A DNA stretch of 64,000 nt from Burkholderiales bacterium (GCA_025358485.1 JANYJJ010000004.1:1-64000), one strand, 5' to 3'. Positions 10,025 through 19,798 are shown, numbered from the stretch's first letter. Program-made: numbers and translations. Notes: a model not told the origin generated them from the sequence alone.

Positions 10025-11532
10025 CCTTGAACTTGACCGTGACCCGAACCGTGACCTCGCGGCTGATCGGTGCGCTGAAGCGCTGGCTCCAAGCTTCCTT
10101 GGTGCGCCGTTTGGTGCTGGCGCAAATGGCCACCAGCGCCTTGCTGTGGGTGATTTTGGCGGGCGTGATTTCACTGGAGGTGGAGGAAGACGAAGAAGCC
10201 AAAACGCGCGACATCATGCGACGTGGTGCGGCCGTGGTGTTGCCTTTGGCGCAGGCGCTGGAGGCGCAACCCGAGCTGCTGACGCAAAGCCTGAGGCGCT
10301 TGGACGATTTCCAGCGCTCGGTGGGTTCGCCGGCCGGCGTGTCAGCGGGGGTGGCCCAGCGCGCACCGCAGTTGCCACGCATCTACGTGTTTCGCGAAGG
10401 ACAGTTGACCTATCGAAGCAGCGACGCCGATGCCACTTTCAAGATCGAGACCCAAGGCAACGAGGCATTGCAAAAAGTGACGGTGAACGGCATGCCTTGG
10501 CACCAATACGTTGAAGATTCGCCCGACAAGCGCTTGCGCTTTGTGGCCTTGGGACCTGCCACTTTGGAGGCTTACGGCTTCACGCCGTGGTCGCGCTCTT
10601 GGTTGTTGTTGCCTTTGATGGTGTCGCTGCCGTTGCTGTTGTTGCCCGCCTGGTTGTCGGTGAAGTTGGCGTTGCGACCCTGGGCCAAGCTGTCTAACGA
10701 AATCGCCGCGCGCGGGCCCGACGACTTGCAGCCACTGCGTTTTGTGCCCGCGCACCGCGAGCTCAGCCCGCTGACGCGCGCGGTGGATCAGTTGCTGTCG
10801 CGTTTGCGCGCAGCGCGTGGGCGCGAGCGCAGCTTCATTGCCGACGCGGCTCACGAGTTGCGCACGCCCATCGCCGCCATTCAAGTCAACGCTGAGGCGC
10901 TGAAAGCACGAAAGCTTTCGGCAGCCGATCTTGAACTGCTGGACGGCCTGCTGCGAAGCAACGACCGCGCGGCGCGTTTGGTGAGCCAATTGTTGGCGTT
11001 GACGCGCAGCGATGCGTCACCCGAATTGACGCGCACCGATCAAGTGGACCTGGAAGCCTTGGTGCAAAACGTGCTCGCCACCTGGGCAGCATTGGCACAG
11101 CAACGCAACGTCGAACTCGACCTGACTTCGCAAGCTGATTTGCGAGCTGATTTGCAAGTTGATTTGGAAGCTGATTCACAAGTCGATTCGCGAATCGGGG
11201 GCGACGCCGAATCACTCACCGCGCTGATCGACAACCTGGTGGGCAACGCCGTGAAGTACTCGCCGCCCGGAGGCACTGTGCGAGTGACGGTGCGCGCCGA
11301 TGCAAACGCAGTGCAAATGACAGTGACCGACCAAGGCCCTGGCATTGCGCCCGAGTTGCGCGAGCGTGTGTTCGAACGCTTCTTCCGCGCGCCGGGTCAA
11401 GCGCAAAGCGGCAGTGGCTTGGGGCTGGCAATAGCCAAGGCCGTGGCCGACCGGCATGGTGCGACCTTGGAACTGTCAAGCGGCCCCGAAGGCCTGGGCC
11501 TGCGCGTGATGCTTAGCATGCCGCGTTCCTGA
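10021..11532 (+). CDS. Sensor histidine kinase (QseC/TctE-like)
   Basis: A 503-residue inner-membrane kinase. TM1 lies at about residues 40-60 (LVLAQMATSALLWVILAGV), then a periplasmic sensor of about 130 residues, TM2 at about 190-215, and a HAMP-like linker. The HisKA domain has phosphoacceptor His278 in FIADAAHELRTPIA. The ATPase domain has N box NLVGNAVKYSPPGG, G1 DQGPGIAPE and G2 GSGLGLAIAKA. TTG at 10021 overlaps the regulator stop; a GTG at 10039 is an alternative. An odd tetrapeptide repeat sits between the DHp helices and the N box (see 11131-11190). It pairs with the preceding response regulator. Confidence 0.92.
   Translation: MTLNLTVTRTVTSRLIGALKRWLQASLVRRLVLAQMATSALLWVILAGVISLEVEEDEEAKTRDIMRRGAAVVLPLAQALEAQPELLTQSLRRLDDFQRSVGSPAGVSAGVAQRAPQLPRIYVFREGQLTYRSSDADATFKIETQGNEALQKVTVNGMPWHQYVEDSPDKRLRFVALGPATLEAYGFTPWSRSWLLLPLMVSLPLLLLPAWLSVKLALRPWAKLSNEIAARGPDDLQPLRFVPAHRELSPLTRAVDQLLSRLRAARGRERSFIADAAHELRTPIAAIQVNAEALKARKLSAADLELLDGLLRSNDRAARLVSQLLALTRSDASPELTRTDQVDLEALVQNVLATWAALAQQRNVELDLTSQADLRADLQVDLEADSQVDSRIGGDAESLTALIDNLVGNAVKYSPPGGTVRVTVRADANAVQMTVTDQGPGIAPELRERVFERFFRAPGQAQSGSGLGLAIAKAVADRHGATLELSSGPEGLGLRVMLSMPRS
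11131..11190 (+). repeat. 12-base tandem repeat inside the histidine kinase gene
   Basis: Five consecutive 12-base units (CAAGCTGATTTG, CGAGCTGATTTG, CAAGTTGATTTG, GAAGCTGATTCA, CAAGTCGATTCG) encode the tetrapeptide series QADL-RADL-QVDL-EADS-QVDS. They lie in the first strand-loop of the catalytic domain, just before the N box, where relatives have a short loop. Confidence 0.9.
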
Positions 11533-11574
11533 TGGCTTCCCTTTTCCCTCCCGCTCCCGACCCCACAGGCTCGA

Positions 11575-13044
11575 TCAAAACCGCAAGCTTTGATCCCCTG
11601 CCGCGCCGTCAAACCTCAACTCAAAACGCAAATCGCTGAAGTCAATAAAAAGGGACGCCAGCTCTTTGCCGTGCGTCCAGCGCATGCGCAATTCCTGATC
11701 TGTTGCGCCGTCAAACGCAAAGCTGCCGTTGAAGGCTGGGTGGGTGTTGCGAATTCGAATCAAGCTCAAGAGTTGCTGCACCACGGGCTCGGCCAACGTC
11801 TGCTCGACCTCGACGCGGGTGCAGTGGTGGCGGTTGATGTCGCGGCCTACGCGGGTGCTGGCCAAGAGCTTCATGTCGTTGCGACCGGCCAGCAAACCGA
11901 CGTAGTAAACCTGCGGCACGCCGGGCATGAAAAACTGAATGGCGCGGGCCAGCAAGTAGCGGCGCTCGTCGCGGCCCATGGCGTCGAAGAAGGTGCAGTT
12001 GACTTGGTAGAGGTCGAGGTTGGACGCCGCCGCGCCGGTGGCTTCACGGCTTTGGCCTTGGCTGTTGGCGTGGATCATTTCGACCAGCTTGTCGACCTCG
12101 GCGGGTGGCACCAAGCCGGGGGCAGCGACGCGATCGGCCGGGTCGGCACCGATGTCGATGATGCCGATGCCGTCGTGGGTGTCGAGCACCGTCACAGCAT
12201 TGCTCGGGCGTATGGACAACCAGGTTTTGAGGCAACGCGCTGTTTTGAAAAAGAAAGCGTGCAGCACCAAGGGCGGCAGCGCGAAGTCGTAGACCCAATC
12301 GACGCGTTTGGCGATTTCGATTTGCTTGCGGTGATGGGCATGCACTTCCACCAAAACTTCCAAACCCAAAGCGCGCGCGCGGGCGGCAAAAGCGTCGATG
12401 AAATCAAACGTCTCGGGCATCATGAAGCAGTTGGTGCCCGCCTTTTTGATGGCGTAACCCACAGCGTCTAAGCGGATCATGCGCACGCCGCTGGCGGCCA
12501 ATGCCTGCAAGATGCTGTCGAGGTAGGCGCGACCTTTCGGGTGCTGCACATCGATGTCAATTTGCTGCGGCGTGAAGGTGCTCCACAGCGTGCGCCGCTC
12601 GCCGTTTTCCAGCGTGACGGTGTGAAACGGCGAGCCGGGGCGGGGGCGGTAAATGGCCTTCAACTCGGCCTCAGACGCACCGCCAGGGAACACCGCGTCT
12701 TGCGTCAAAAACAAGCCGTCGTAGTCCGACTGAGCGCCCAGCTCAGAGAAGTCCAAGAACTGCGGCGAGCTGGACGACATGTGGTTGACGATGACGTCGG
12801 CCATCACGTCCATGTGCTGTGACAAGGCTTTCACGTCAGCCCAATCACCCAAGCGCGCATCGACTTGGGTGTGGTCGATGGGATCAAAACCGGCGTCCAC
12901 ACCGTCGATGGTGTGAAAGAAAGGCAGCAGGTGCACCGCGCCAAACACGTCCTTCAATGGGCCGGTCAACAGGTCTTGCAGCGACCGCAAATTGCCGCCG
13001 CTCAAGCGGTCAACGTAGGTGATGAGTTGAACTTTGTTTTTCAT
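11575..13044 (-). CDS. Sucrose phosphorylase (GH13)
   Basis: A 489-residue cytoplasmic enzyme converting sucrose plus phosphate to alpha-glucose-1-phosphate and fructose. Catalytic positions fit the Bifidobacterium adolescentis enzyme with an offset of one: nucleophile Asp193 (MIRLDAVGY), acid/base Glu233 (EVLVEVHAH) and transition-state Asp291 after His290 (VLDTHDGIG). GH13 region I is visible in DVMADVIVNHMS, and FDPIDHTQVD near residue 53 is typical of the subfamily. It is the last gene of a sugar-uptake operon, 9 bases after the ATPase gene, which fits intracellular phosphorolysis of the imported sugar. A related glucoside (glucosylglycerate, sucrose-6-phosphate) as substrate cannot be excluded. 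Confidence 0.9.
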   Translation of the reverse strand: MKNKVQLITYVDRLSGGNLRSLQDLLTGPLKDVFGAVHLLPFFHTIDGVDAGFDPIDHTQVDARLGDWADVKALSQHMDVMADVIVNHMSSSSPQFLDFSELGAQSDYDGLFLTQDAVFPGGASEAELKAIYRPRPGSPFHTVTLENGERRTLWSTFTPQQIDIDVQHPKGRAYLDSILQALAASGVRMIRLDAVGYAIKKAGTNCFMMPETFDFIDAFAARARALGLEVLVEVHAHHRKQIEIAKRVDWVYDFALPPLVLHAFFFKTARCLKTWLSIRPSNAVTVLDTHDGIGIIDIGADPADRVAAPGLVPPAEVDKLVEMIHANSQGQSREATGAAASNLDLYQVNCTFFDAMGRDERRYLLARAIQFFMPGVPQVYYVGLLAGRNDMKLLASTRVGRDINRHHCTRVEVEQTLAEPVVQQLLSLIRIRNTHPAFNGSFAFDGATDQELRMRWTHGKELASLFIDFSDLRFELRFDGAAGDQSLRF

Positions 13045-13053
13045 GGGTCGGGG

Positions 13054-14157
13054 TCAAAGGGAGGTGATGCGCAGACCCGATGCGTTGAACAAATGCAAGG
13101 CGCCTGGCGCTGGGCGCACGCGCACGGTGTCGCCCACAAAGCAAGGTGCGGTGGCGGTAGCAAGCTTCATGCAAAGCGGTGCGGCACCGCTCGGTGCCAG
13201 CAGGTAAATCAGCGTGGTGTCGCCGAGTTGTTCTATGCCTTGCACGGCCAAGGCCCAGGCAGGGTCTGAGTCATGGACGATTTGCAAAAACTCAGCGCGC
13301 ACGCCGACTTCGGTGCACGCGGAAACATCGAGCCCAGCGTCTGCCGCAATCCGCAAAGCGCTGACTCCGTCAATGCGCAACACCGCGGCGCCCACATCGC
13401 GCAGCATCGACGCGGGCAACAAGTTCATGCGCGGTGAACCCAAAAACTGCGCCACAAAGCGGTTGGCGGGATGTTGGTACAGGTCCATCGGCGCGCCGAC
13501 TTGCTCGACCACACCAGCGTTGAACACGGCGATGCGGTCGCCCATGGTCATGGCCTCGGTTTGGTCGTGGGTGACGTAGATCATGGTGCTTCCCAAGCGC
13601 CTGTGCAGTTGGGTCAGCTCGACGCGCATTTGCACGCGCAGGTTGGCGTCCAGGTTCGACAGCGGCTCGTCAAACAAAAAAACTTCGGGCTTGCGCACGA
13701 TGGCGCGGCCGATGGCCACACGTTGACGTTGCCCGCCCGACAGCGCCTTGGGCAAGCGCTGCAGCAAGGGAGTGATTTGCAACACCTCGGCAGCGCGCGC
13801 GACTTGCTCGGTGATTTGCGCTTTGCTCAGCCCGGCCATCTTCAAGCTGAAGCCCATGTTGTCGGCCACCGTCATGTGCGGATACAGCGCATAACTTTGG
13901 AACACCATGGCCACGCCGCGCTGGGCCGGTGGCACGTCGTTGGCCACGCGGTTGCCGATGCGCAGCTCACCGGAAGTGATGTCTTCCAGGCCCGCGATCA
14001 TGCGCATCATGGTGCTTTTGCCGCAGCCCGAAGGCCCGACAAACACCATGAATTCGCCGTCGCGCACATCGAGGTCAACGCCTTTGATGACTTCGGTGTT
14101 GTCGTCGGTTGAGTCCCCGTAGCGTTTACGGATGCCGCTGAGGGTCACGCTGGCCAT
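13054..14157 (-). CDS. Sugar ABC transporter ATP-binding protein (MalK/UgpC family)
   Basis: A 367-residue ATPase of the CUT1 carbohydrate importers. Walker A GPSGCGKST, Q-loop FQSYALYPHMTV, signature LSGGQRQRVAIGRA, Walker B VFLFDEPLSNLDA and switch His in YVTHDQTEAMT are all intact. The C-terminal 120 residues form the TOBE/regulatory domain found in MalK. It presumably powers the permease pair encoded upstream in the same operon; the 158-base gap to the permease gene contains a half palindrome of the genome repeat rather than a gene. Confidence 0.95.
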   Translation of the reverse strand: MASVTLSGIRKRYGDSTDDNTEVIKGVDLDVRDGEFMVFVGPSGCGKSTMMRMIAGLEDITSGELRIGNRVANDVPPAQRGVAMVFQSYALYPHMTVADNMGFSLKMAGLSKAQITEQVARAAEVLQITPLLQRLPKALSGGQRQRVAIGRAIVRKPEVFLFDEPLSNLDANLRVQMRVELTQLHRRLGSTMIYVTHDQTEAMTMGDRIAVFNAGVVEQVGAPMDLYQHPANRFVAQFLGSPRMNLLPASMLRDVGAAVLRIDGVSALRIAADAGLDVSACTEVGVRAEFLQIVHDSDPAWALAVQGIEQLGDTTLIYLLAPSGAAPLCMKLATATAPCFVGDTVRVRPAPGALHLFNASGLRITSL

Positions 14158-14192
14158 CTTGAACCTTGCTTGAAAACAACTCGGGTTGGGGC

Positions 14193-14222
14193 GGGACTTC
14201 GATACCTCAGTCCGAACGGGTG
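14193..14222. repeat. Half copy of the CTTCGATACCTCAG palindrome
   Basis: GGGACTTCGATACCTCAGTCCGAACGGG is one arm of the intergenic palindrome seen elsewhere, followed by GGGTTGGGGCGCG runs like degenerate 21-base units. It lies within the sugar operon between permease and ATPase genes, so the element tolerates intra-operon positions. Confidence 0.8.
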
Positions 14223-14315
14223 GGGTTGGGGCGCGAAAGGGTCGGGTTGGTGTGCGACCAGCGGGTCGCTATTTGCGAATCGTCGGCGAGCTTGGCTGAA
14301 CAGTGAACCCATGAT

Positions 14316-15197
14316 TCAGCCCTTGATGCCGCTGGAGATGGCGCTCTTCACGAACCAGCGTTGGAACACGATGAAGAGCAGCAAGGTGGGCACGGTGGCC
14401 ATCACGGCGAAGGCCATCACGTCGCCCCATTGGCGCGGGAATTGACCGAAGAAGGTTTGCATCGCCAAAGGCAGCGTGGCGAATTCTTCGCCGCGCACCG
14501 CCATCACCGGCCACAGCAAATCACCCCAGCGCGACAAGAATTGCAGCACCGCCACGGTGGCGATCACCGGCTTGCACAGCGGCAGCACGATGCTCCAGTA
14601 AATGCGCCAGCGGCCCGCGCCGTCCATCAAGGCCGCCTCTTCCAAATCCTTGGGCAGGCCAACGAAAAATTGATAGAACAAATACACCGAAAACGCATGT
14701 GCAATAAAGGGCAGCACCTGCACTTGGTAGCTGTCCAGCCACCCGTGTTGCCAGCCCTCGCTACCAAACCACGGCAACTCATTCACGAGCAACAGCAAGG
14801 GCACGGCGATGGCCTCAAACGGAATGATGATGAGGGCGATCACCACCGCCAGCAGCGTTTGCCGACCGCGAAATTTTAAGCGTGCCAAGGCATAGGCCAA
14901 CATGCTGTTGACCAGCACACCCAGCGCCACGGTGATGCTCACCGTGAGCAGCGAATTGAACAATGCCAAGCCAAACGAAGTGCGCGCAAACACATCGCGA
15001 AAGTTCTGCCACGACAAGCTGCCCTGCGGCACGAAGGCGGCCAAGCTGCCCATGTCTTTGAGCAGTTGCAGTTCGTCGCCTTTGAAAGCGCTGACAAACA
15101 AAAACACCAGCGGCATGAGAAAGAACAACACCAACACGGCGTTGACCGCGTACCAAACCCAACGCGAGAGGGAACTTGCGCTTTGGTGTGCGTTCAT
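14316..15197 (-). CDS. Sugar ABC transporter permease, MalG type
   Basis: A 293-residue inner-membrane permease with six predicted helices (first WYAVNAVLVLFFLMPLVFLFV). The cytoplasmic EAA loop reads EEAALMDGAGRWRIYWSIVLP, the coupling helix that contacts the ATPase. Its start overlaps the MalF-type gene by 4 bases, a sign of translational coupling. It forms the CUT1 transporter with the neighbouring permease, binding protein and ATPase. Confidence 0.93.
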   Translation of the reverse strand: MNAHQSASSLSRWVWYAVNAVLVLFFLMPLVFLFVSAFKGDELQLLKDMGSLAAFVPQGSLSWQNFRDVFARTSFGLALFNSLLTVSITVALGVLVNSMLAYALARLKFRGRQTLLAVVIALIIIPFEAIAVPLLLLVNELPWFGSEGWQHGWLDSYQVQVLPFIAHAFSVYLFYQFFVGLPKDLEEAALMDGAGRWRIYWSIVLPLCKPVIATVAVLQFLSRWGDLLWPVMAVRGEEFATLPLAMQTFFGQFPRQWGDVMAFAVMATVPTLLLFIVFQRWFVKSAISSGIKG

Positions 15198-16138
15198 GCC
15201 GCGCTTTCTTCAGCGCGCAGCCACACGCGCTGCAAGGTAGATATCGCCAACACGATCAAAAAGAACACCACCGACACAGCGCAGGCGTAGCCGACTTTGC
15301 CGCTTCGAAAGCCTTCGTGAACCATCAACATCACCAGCGTGCGAAAGCTGTCAACCGGGGCCGATGCGCCGCTGTTGGCAATGATTTGCACCTGCGTGAA
15401 AAGCTGAAACGCGTAGATGGTGGTGGTGACCAACACAAACACGGTGGTGTTTTTCAGCAGCGGCAACGTGATGAAACGAAACTGATTGAAGGGCTTGGCA
15501 CCGTCCAGCGTGGCGGCCTCGTACAAGTCACCAGGAATGGCTTGCAAGCCCGCCAAGAACACCAACATTTGAAAACCAACGCCTTGCCAGATGGACATCA
15601 ACATCACGGCAGGCATCACCAACACCGGGTCGCGCAGCCAGTCTTGCGGCCCCACGGTGCCCAAGCTGAGCAAACCCACCAAGCGGTTGACGACGCCTGC
15701 GTCGGGGCTGTACAGCAGCGACCAAATCACCGCCACCACGGCCATGGTGGTGGCCACGGGCAAGAAATAAATGGTGCGAAAAATTCGCGCGCCAGCGAAC
15801 TGCTTGTCGACGAGCAGCGCCAAGCCCAGGGCCAGTGCCGATTGCAGCGGTGTGACCACCGCCACAAACAAAAGGTTGTTGCGCAGCGCCGCCCAAAAAC
15901 TAGCGTCAGCGAACAAGCGCGTGTAGTTGCGTGCGCCCACAAACGCAGTGGGCAGCGCGTCGCTGGTAATGAGGCGCTGGTCGGTGAAGGACAACCAAGC
16001 CGCCAACAAAAACGGCGCGACCAAAAACATGGCGAGCAGGCCCAGACCGGGCGCAGCAAAAAGCCAGGGCGTGAGGCCGTCGCGGTTGCTTGGTTTACTC
16101 ACGGTGCTTTTCGCTCTTGAGAACATACACACCCGCAC
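15194..16138 (-). CDS. Sugar ABC transporter permease, MalF type
   Basis: A 314-residue inner-membrane permease; the first helix is LFAAPGLGLLAMFLVAPFLLA and the EAA loop is YEAATLDGAKPFNQFRFITLP. It lies 15 bases after the binding-protein gene and overlaps the next permease by 4 bases, so all are co-transcribed. It is the heterodimeric partner of the MalG-type subunit in the sucrose-type importer. Confidence 0.93.
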   Translation of the reverse strand: MRVCMFSRAKSTVSKPSNRDGLTPWLFAAPGLGLLAMFLVAPFLLAAWLSFTDQRLITSDALPTAFVGARNYTRLFADASFWAALRNNLLFVAVVTPLQSALALGLALLVDKQFAGARIFRTIYFLPVATTMAVVAVIWSLLYSPDAGVVNRLVGLLSLGTVGPQDWLRDPVLVMPAVMLMSIWQGVGFQMLVFLAGLQAIPGDLYEAATLDGAKPFNQFRFITLPLLKNTTVFVLVTTTIYAFQLFTQVQIIANSGASAPVDSFRTLVMLMVHEGFRSGKVGYACAVSVVFFLIVLAISTLQRVWLRAEESAA

Positions 16139-16153
16139 CCGTTCGCAGCGTGT

Positions 16154-17425
16154 TCATGGTTTCATCGAAACCGGATAACCCCGGCTGTCGGCCAAGTCCC
16201 GGTCGATCTTGGCGGCTGCCTTATCCAACTCGACCTTCACCGACGCCCCGGCCACGATGTTGTTCACCGCCTCAGAAAAAGCGCTGCTGATCACAGGGTA
16301 GGCAGGCGTTTCGGGCCGCACGCGCGCCACCTGTTGTTGGATTTGATCGACGTACAAACGCAAAGCGCCGCCGGGGCCGTAGTGTTTGCTCAATGCCAAA
16401 GCGGCGTTGGTGCCGGGCACTGCGCCGTTGGCTTCAGACACGCGAAGAATCTCTGAGGTCGACATCAAGTGCGCCATCAATTTGGCAGCGGCTTGTGGCT
16501 GTTTGCAGTTGGCAGAGATGCCGAAATTCCACGACCCCGCGCCTGTGACGGCGGTGCCGCCAAACTTAGGCATGGGGATGAGCACCAGCTCGTCACCCAG
16601 CGCTTTTTTGTAGTCTTTGAAAGTCCAGTGGCCTACATAAGACAGCGCGGCGCGGCCTTCGATGAAGTCGGCGTCGTTTTTGCTGGCAGCGTTCACATAG
16701 CCCGCCTTGGCCCAACTTTGCAATGTAGTCATCGCCCGCACAGCGGCATCACCGTTGATGGCCCCTTGAGAAGTTTTGAAGCTGCTGCGGTCGATCAAAT
16801 CACCGCCGAAACTTTGCACGATGGGTGAGAAACCGTAGCTGAACCATTCACCCGCGCCGTAGTTGAATTTCATGTCGAGCGGGTGCTTCAAACCGATGGC
16901 TTGCAGGGCTTTCAACGCCGCTTCGAACTCGGCCAAGTTCCAAGCCTCAGACACTTGGTTGGGAAGGCGCAGACCCGCTTTGCTGAGCAAGGCTTTGTTG
17001 CCCCACAGCGCCAAGCCTGAGTCGAATTGGCCCATGCCGTAGAACTTGCCGTTGTAGCTGCCTTGACGCACCAGCGAGGGCAGCATGTCGGCGCGAATGC
17101 GCATCAGATCAGGAAAACCGTCGAGCGGCATCAGGCGCTGCGTCCACGCGACGTTGTACAAATTGGGGCCGTCGAAATCGAGCACGCAGGGCAACTTGCG
17201 GGCCAATGCGGCGGCATACACCTGATCGCTGTAGCTGCCTTCGGGCAGCTTGATCAAGCGCAGTGTGATGTCGGGATTCGCTGCACTGAAACTGCGCGCG
17301 GCCGCCGTGTAGGCATCGGCCTCGGGGCCTGGGCCTGCGTGCACCCACATGGTGAGCGGCGTTTGCGCCATCGCACTGAACGACGCCAACATCAAACCGA
17401 GCACCGAAAAAGAACCAAACTTCAT
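16154..17425 (-). CDS. Extracellular sugar-binding protein (CUT1 family)
   Basis: A 423-residue periplasmic receptor. Signal peptide SFSVLGLMLASFSAMA is followed by QTPLTMWVHAG, the typical first strand of family 1 solute-binding proteins. Aromatic residues (WNLAEF, WFSYGFSP, SWNFGISAN) are consistent with carbohydrate stacking. It lies between the TonB receptor and the permeases, so it would take the sugar from the outer-membrane receptor and deliver it to the MalFG-type channel. The context with sucrose phosphorylase suggests sucrose or a close glucoside. Confidence 0.93.
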   Translation of the reverse strand: MKFGSFSVLGLMLASFSAMAQTPLTMWVHAGPGPEADAYTAAARSFSAANPDITLRLIKLPEGSYSDQVYAAALARKLPCVLDFDGPNLYNVAWTQRLMPLDGFPDLMRIRADMLPSLVRQGSYNGKFYGMGQFDSGLALWGNKALLSKAGLRLPNQVSEAWNLAEFEAALKALQAIGLKHPLDMKFNYGAGEWFSYGFSPIVQSFGGDLIDRSSFKTSQGAINGDAAVRAMTTLQSWAKAGYVNAASKNDADFIEGRAALSYVGHWTFKDYKKALGDELVLIPMPKFGGTAVTGAGSWNFGISANCKQPQAAAKLMAHLMSTSEILRVSEANGAVPGTNAALALSKHYGPGGALRLYVDQIQQQVARVRPETPAYPVISSAFSEAVNNIVAGASVKVELDKAAAKIDRDLADSRGYPVSMKP

Positions 17426-17488
17426 GTCATCTCGCGGACGTAAAAAAGGTCTCCAACACCACGTTGAAGACCTTGCTCACTGCGGCGA

Positions 17489-19798
17489 TCAGAAGCTGTA
17501 TTTCAGCGTGGCGCGCACGCTGCGACCGTTCACCGCACGGGCCGCGTGGCCGTCACCTTCAACCTCGGTGTAGCCCAGTGTGTTGGCCAGGTTGTTGATG
17601 CCCAGGCCGACTTGCGCAGAGCTGCTGAGTTGGTAGGTGGCAAACGCGTTGATCACGGTGAAGCCGGGCATGGTGATCTTGTTGTCGTCGTCACCGAACG
17701 ACTTCGTGGTGCCGACGATCGACGCGCCCACATCAACCGGACCGAAGGTGTAAGACGGTGCCAACTGCCAGACCAAGTCGGCCTGACGCCGCGGCTTGTT
17801 GCCCACTTGCGAAGCGGTGTCAGAACCGGTGATGCGAGCCCGCGTGAAGGTGGCACCGCCGTTCAGGTGGAAGTCGCCGCGGTTGAACGCAGCCTCCAAT
17901 TCCAAGCCACTGGCGTTGTATTTGTTGTTGGTGAACGTCTGGTTTTTCAGGTCGTAGTTGCTCTCGGTGGTTTTGGCATTGAACAGTGTGCCGAACACGC
18001 TGACACCCGCGCCATTGCGCCATTTCACTCCGGCTTCGGTCTGCTGCACTTTGTTGAGCGAGACGGGCGTCGAGCCGTCCAATGGGTTGCCGTACAGCAA
18101 ACGGTCGGCGCTGAACGACACGCCGTCGCTGAGGCGCGCAAATGCGGCCAGGTTGGTGTTGAGCGCGTAGTTCGCGCCCACCGAGTACGAAGTGTGCGAG
18201 ACCGAGTAATTTACTTTTTGCTGGGTGGCGGGGTCGAAGCCAGGGATGTTGGCTTGCTTACCGTCGTTCGCAGCCGAGTCTTGCAGCGCGAAGCCGCTGG
18301 CCTTCTGTCCGTCACGGCGCAGGCTGGCGTCGATGTTCAACGGGCCCGCTTCCCAAGCCACTGACGCGTAAGGCGCGGTCTGGGTGTACTGCACGTCCCA
18401 GTTGCGGACGCAGCAGCCGCCGAAGGTGTTGTAGCCCGAGGTCACAGGCGCAGCACTCGGCGCGCCAGCGGCATTGACAACCTGCGAGTTTTGACCCACC
18501 AGCTGCATGCGGTAGGTGTTCCAGAACCAGGTTTGCGCCACGTCTTGCACACCGTTGAACATGCCGGCAGCCACAGTGACCTTCGCGCCACTGATGTCGA
18601 GTGCTTTCGTCAGTTTGATGTCGTTGAACAAGTTGTTCATGTTGTCCAGCGAGGTGTTGAACAACACCCCGCTGAAGAATGCGCCGCCGTTGCCGTTGTC
18701 ACTGGGGTAGAGCGCGATGAAGCGGCCCGAATTCGACGAGCGGCGGAATTTTTCGTCCAGCGTCCAGCCTTCGCCGAGCTTGAGTTGCGCTTCCAGGCCG
18801 AGTGCGGTGCTTTTCACGTGCAGGCCGTCACGGGTGCTGCTGGTGGTTTGACCGTTGTCGCGGTTCAAGCCTACGTCGCGCTGCAAGCTGGGCGTGACGA
18901 AGAAGGCGGTGCGCGGGTCGATGCCGGGAATGGTGTTGATGGTGCCGTTCACGGTATTCACAGGCACGGGCAGGAAAGACGGCGTGCGGTCGTCGAGCGA
19001 TTTGAAGCTCAGGCGCACGTAGCCGTTGTCCAGACCTTGCGTGATGTTGCCTTTGATCTGGCCGCCGTTGGCCGTGTTGAATTCAGCCGGCCGGCCGCCG
19101 TCGCCTACGCGCTGGAAACCGCCAATGTGGAAGGTGGTGGCTGCGCCGATCTTGCCGCCGTAGTCGGCGTCCAGGCGCAGTTCCTTGCGTACCAGACCGA
19201 CATTCAGGCCCACATTGCCGCCCGCGTCTTTGCCGGTCTTGCTGATGAAGTTGACGATGCCGCCGGGTGAGTTGGTGGCCAGCGTGGAGGCCGAGCCGCC
19301 GCGCACCACTTCAAGCCGGTCGACGTTGAAATCAGAGCGCAAAAACTGGTCGGCGGTGCCGAAGGCGATGTCGCCAAACATCAACACGGGCAGGCCGTCT
19401 TCCTGCATTTGCACGTAACGCGAACCGCCAGCGGAAATCGGCACGCCGCGCACGGTGATGTTGGCGTTGCCTTCACCGCCCGACGACTCCGAGCGCACGC
19501 CTGGCACGGCACGCAACAGCTCGGCCGCGCTGGCCGCGCCGGTGCGCTCCAGCTGGGTTGAATCCAAGGTGCTGACCGACAAGCTTTGCTTCATTTTGCT
19601 GGTGCGCGTGGCGGTGCCGGTGACAACTACTTGGTCCAGCTTCAACGGGTCGGCTTGCTGCTCGGCGGCGGCGGCAGGTGCGGTGGTTGCGGTGGTTGCG
19701 GTTTGGGCGTGCGCGGCACCTATGTGCAAAGCGGCCATGGCCACGGCCAACGCCAAACGGTTGGGCTTCATCAAATTCAAGCTGGCAATGCGGTTCAT
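17489..19798 (-). CDS. TonB-dependent outer-membrane receptor, sugar-locus type
   Basis: About 769 residues from the ATG at 19798, with GGAG 10 bases upstream; the ORF extension to 19969 crosses the promoter and is not coding. Signal peptide ALAVAMAALHIGAAHA, TonB-box-like segment DQVVVTGTAT, plug domain (ELLRAVPGVRSESSGGEGNANITVRG, VEVVRGG-like LEVVRGGSAS) and a 22-strand-type barrel ending in ATLKYSF. First structural gene of the sucrose module, so it probably imports the disaccharide across the outer membrane with TonB energy, as described for SuxA-like receptors (family analogy). Promoter and operator are visible upstream. Confidence 0.93.
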   Translation of the reverse strand: MNRIASLNLMKPNRLALAVAMAALHIGAAHAQTATTATTAPAAAAEQQADPLKLDQVVVTGTATRTSKMKQSLSVSTLDSTQLERTGAASAAELLRAVPGVRSESSGGEGNANITVRGVPISAGGSRYVQMQEDGLPVLMFGDIAFGTADQFLRSDFNVDRLEVVRGGSASTLATNSPGGIVNFISKTGKDAGGNVGLNVGLVRKELRLDADYGGKIGAATTFHIGGFQRVGDGGRPAEFNTANGGQIKGNITQGLDNGYVRLSFKSLDDRTPSFLPVPVNTVNGTINTIPGIDPRTAFFVTPSLQRDVGLNRDNGQTTSSTRDGLHVKSTALGLEAQLKLGEGWTLDEKFRRSSNSGRFIALYPSDNGNGGAFFSGVLFNTSLDNMNNLFNDIKLTKALDISGAKVTVAAGMFNGVQDVAQTWFWNTYRMQLVGQNSQVVNAAGAPSAAPVTSGYNTFGGCCVRNWDVQYTQTAPYASVAWEAGPLNIDASLRRDGQKASGFALQDSAANDGKQANIPGFDPATQQKVNYSVSHTSYSVGANYALNTNLAAFARLSDGVSFSADRLLYGNPLDGSTPVSLNKVQQTEAGVKWRNGAGVSVFGTLFNAKTTESNYDLKNQTFTNNKYNASGLELEAAFNRGDFHLNGGATFTRARITGSDTASQVGNKPRRQADLVWQLAPSYTFGPVDVGASIVGTTKSFGDDDNKITMPGFTVINAFATYQLSSSAQVGLGINNLANTLGYTEVEGDGHAARAVNGRSVRATLKYSF

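Noticed and set aside
15176-16120. 314-aa plus-strand ORF opposite the MalF-type permease
   Set aside because: His/Gln/Arg-rich shadow of the membrane protein on the other strand.
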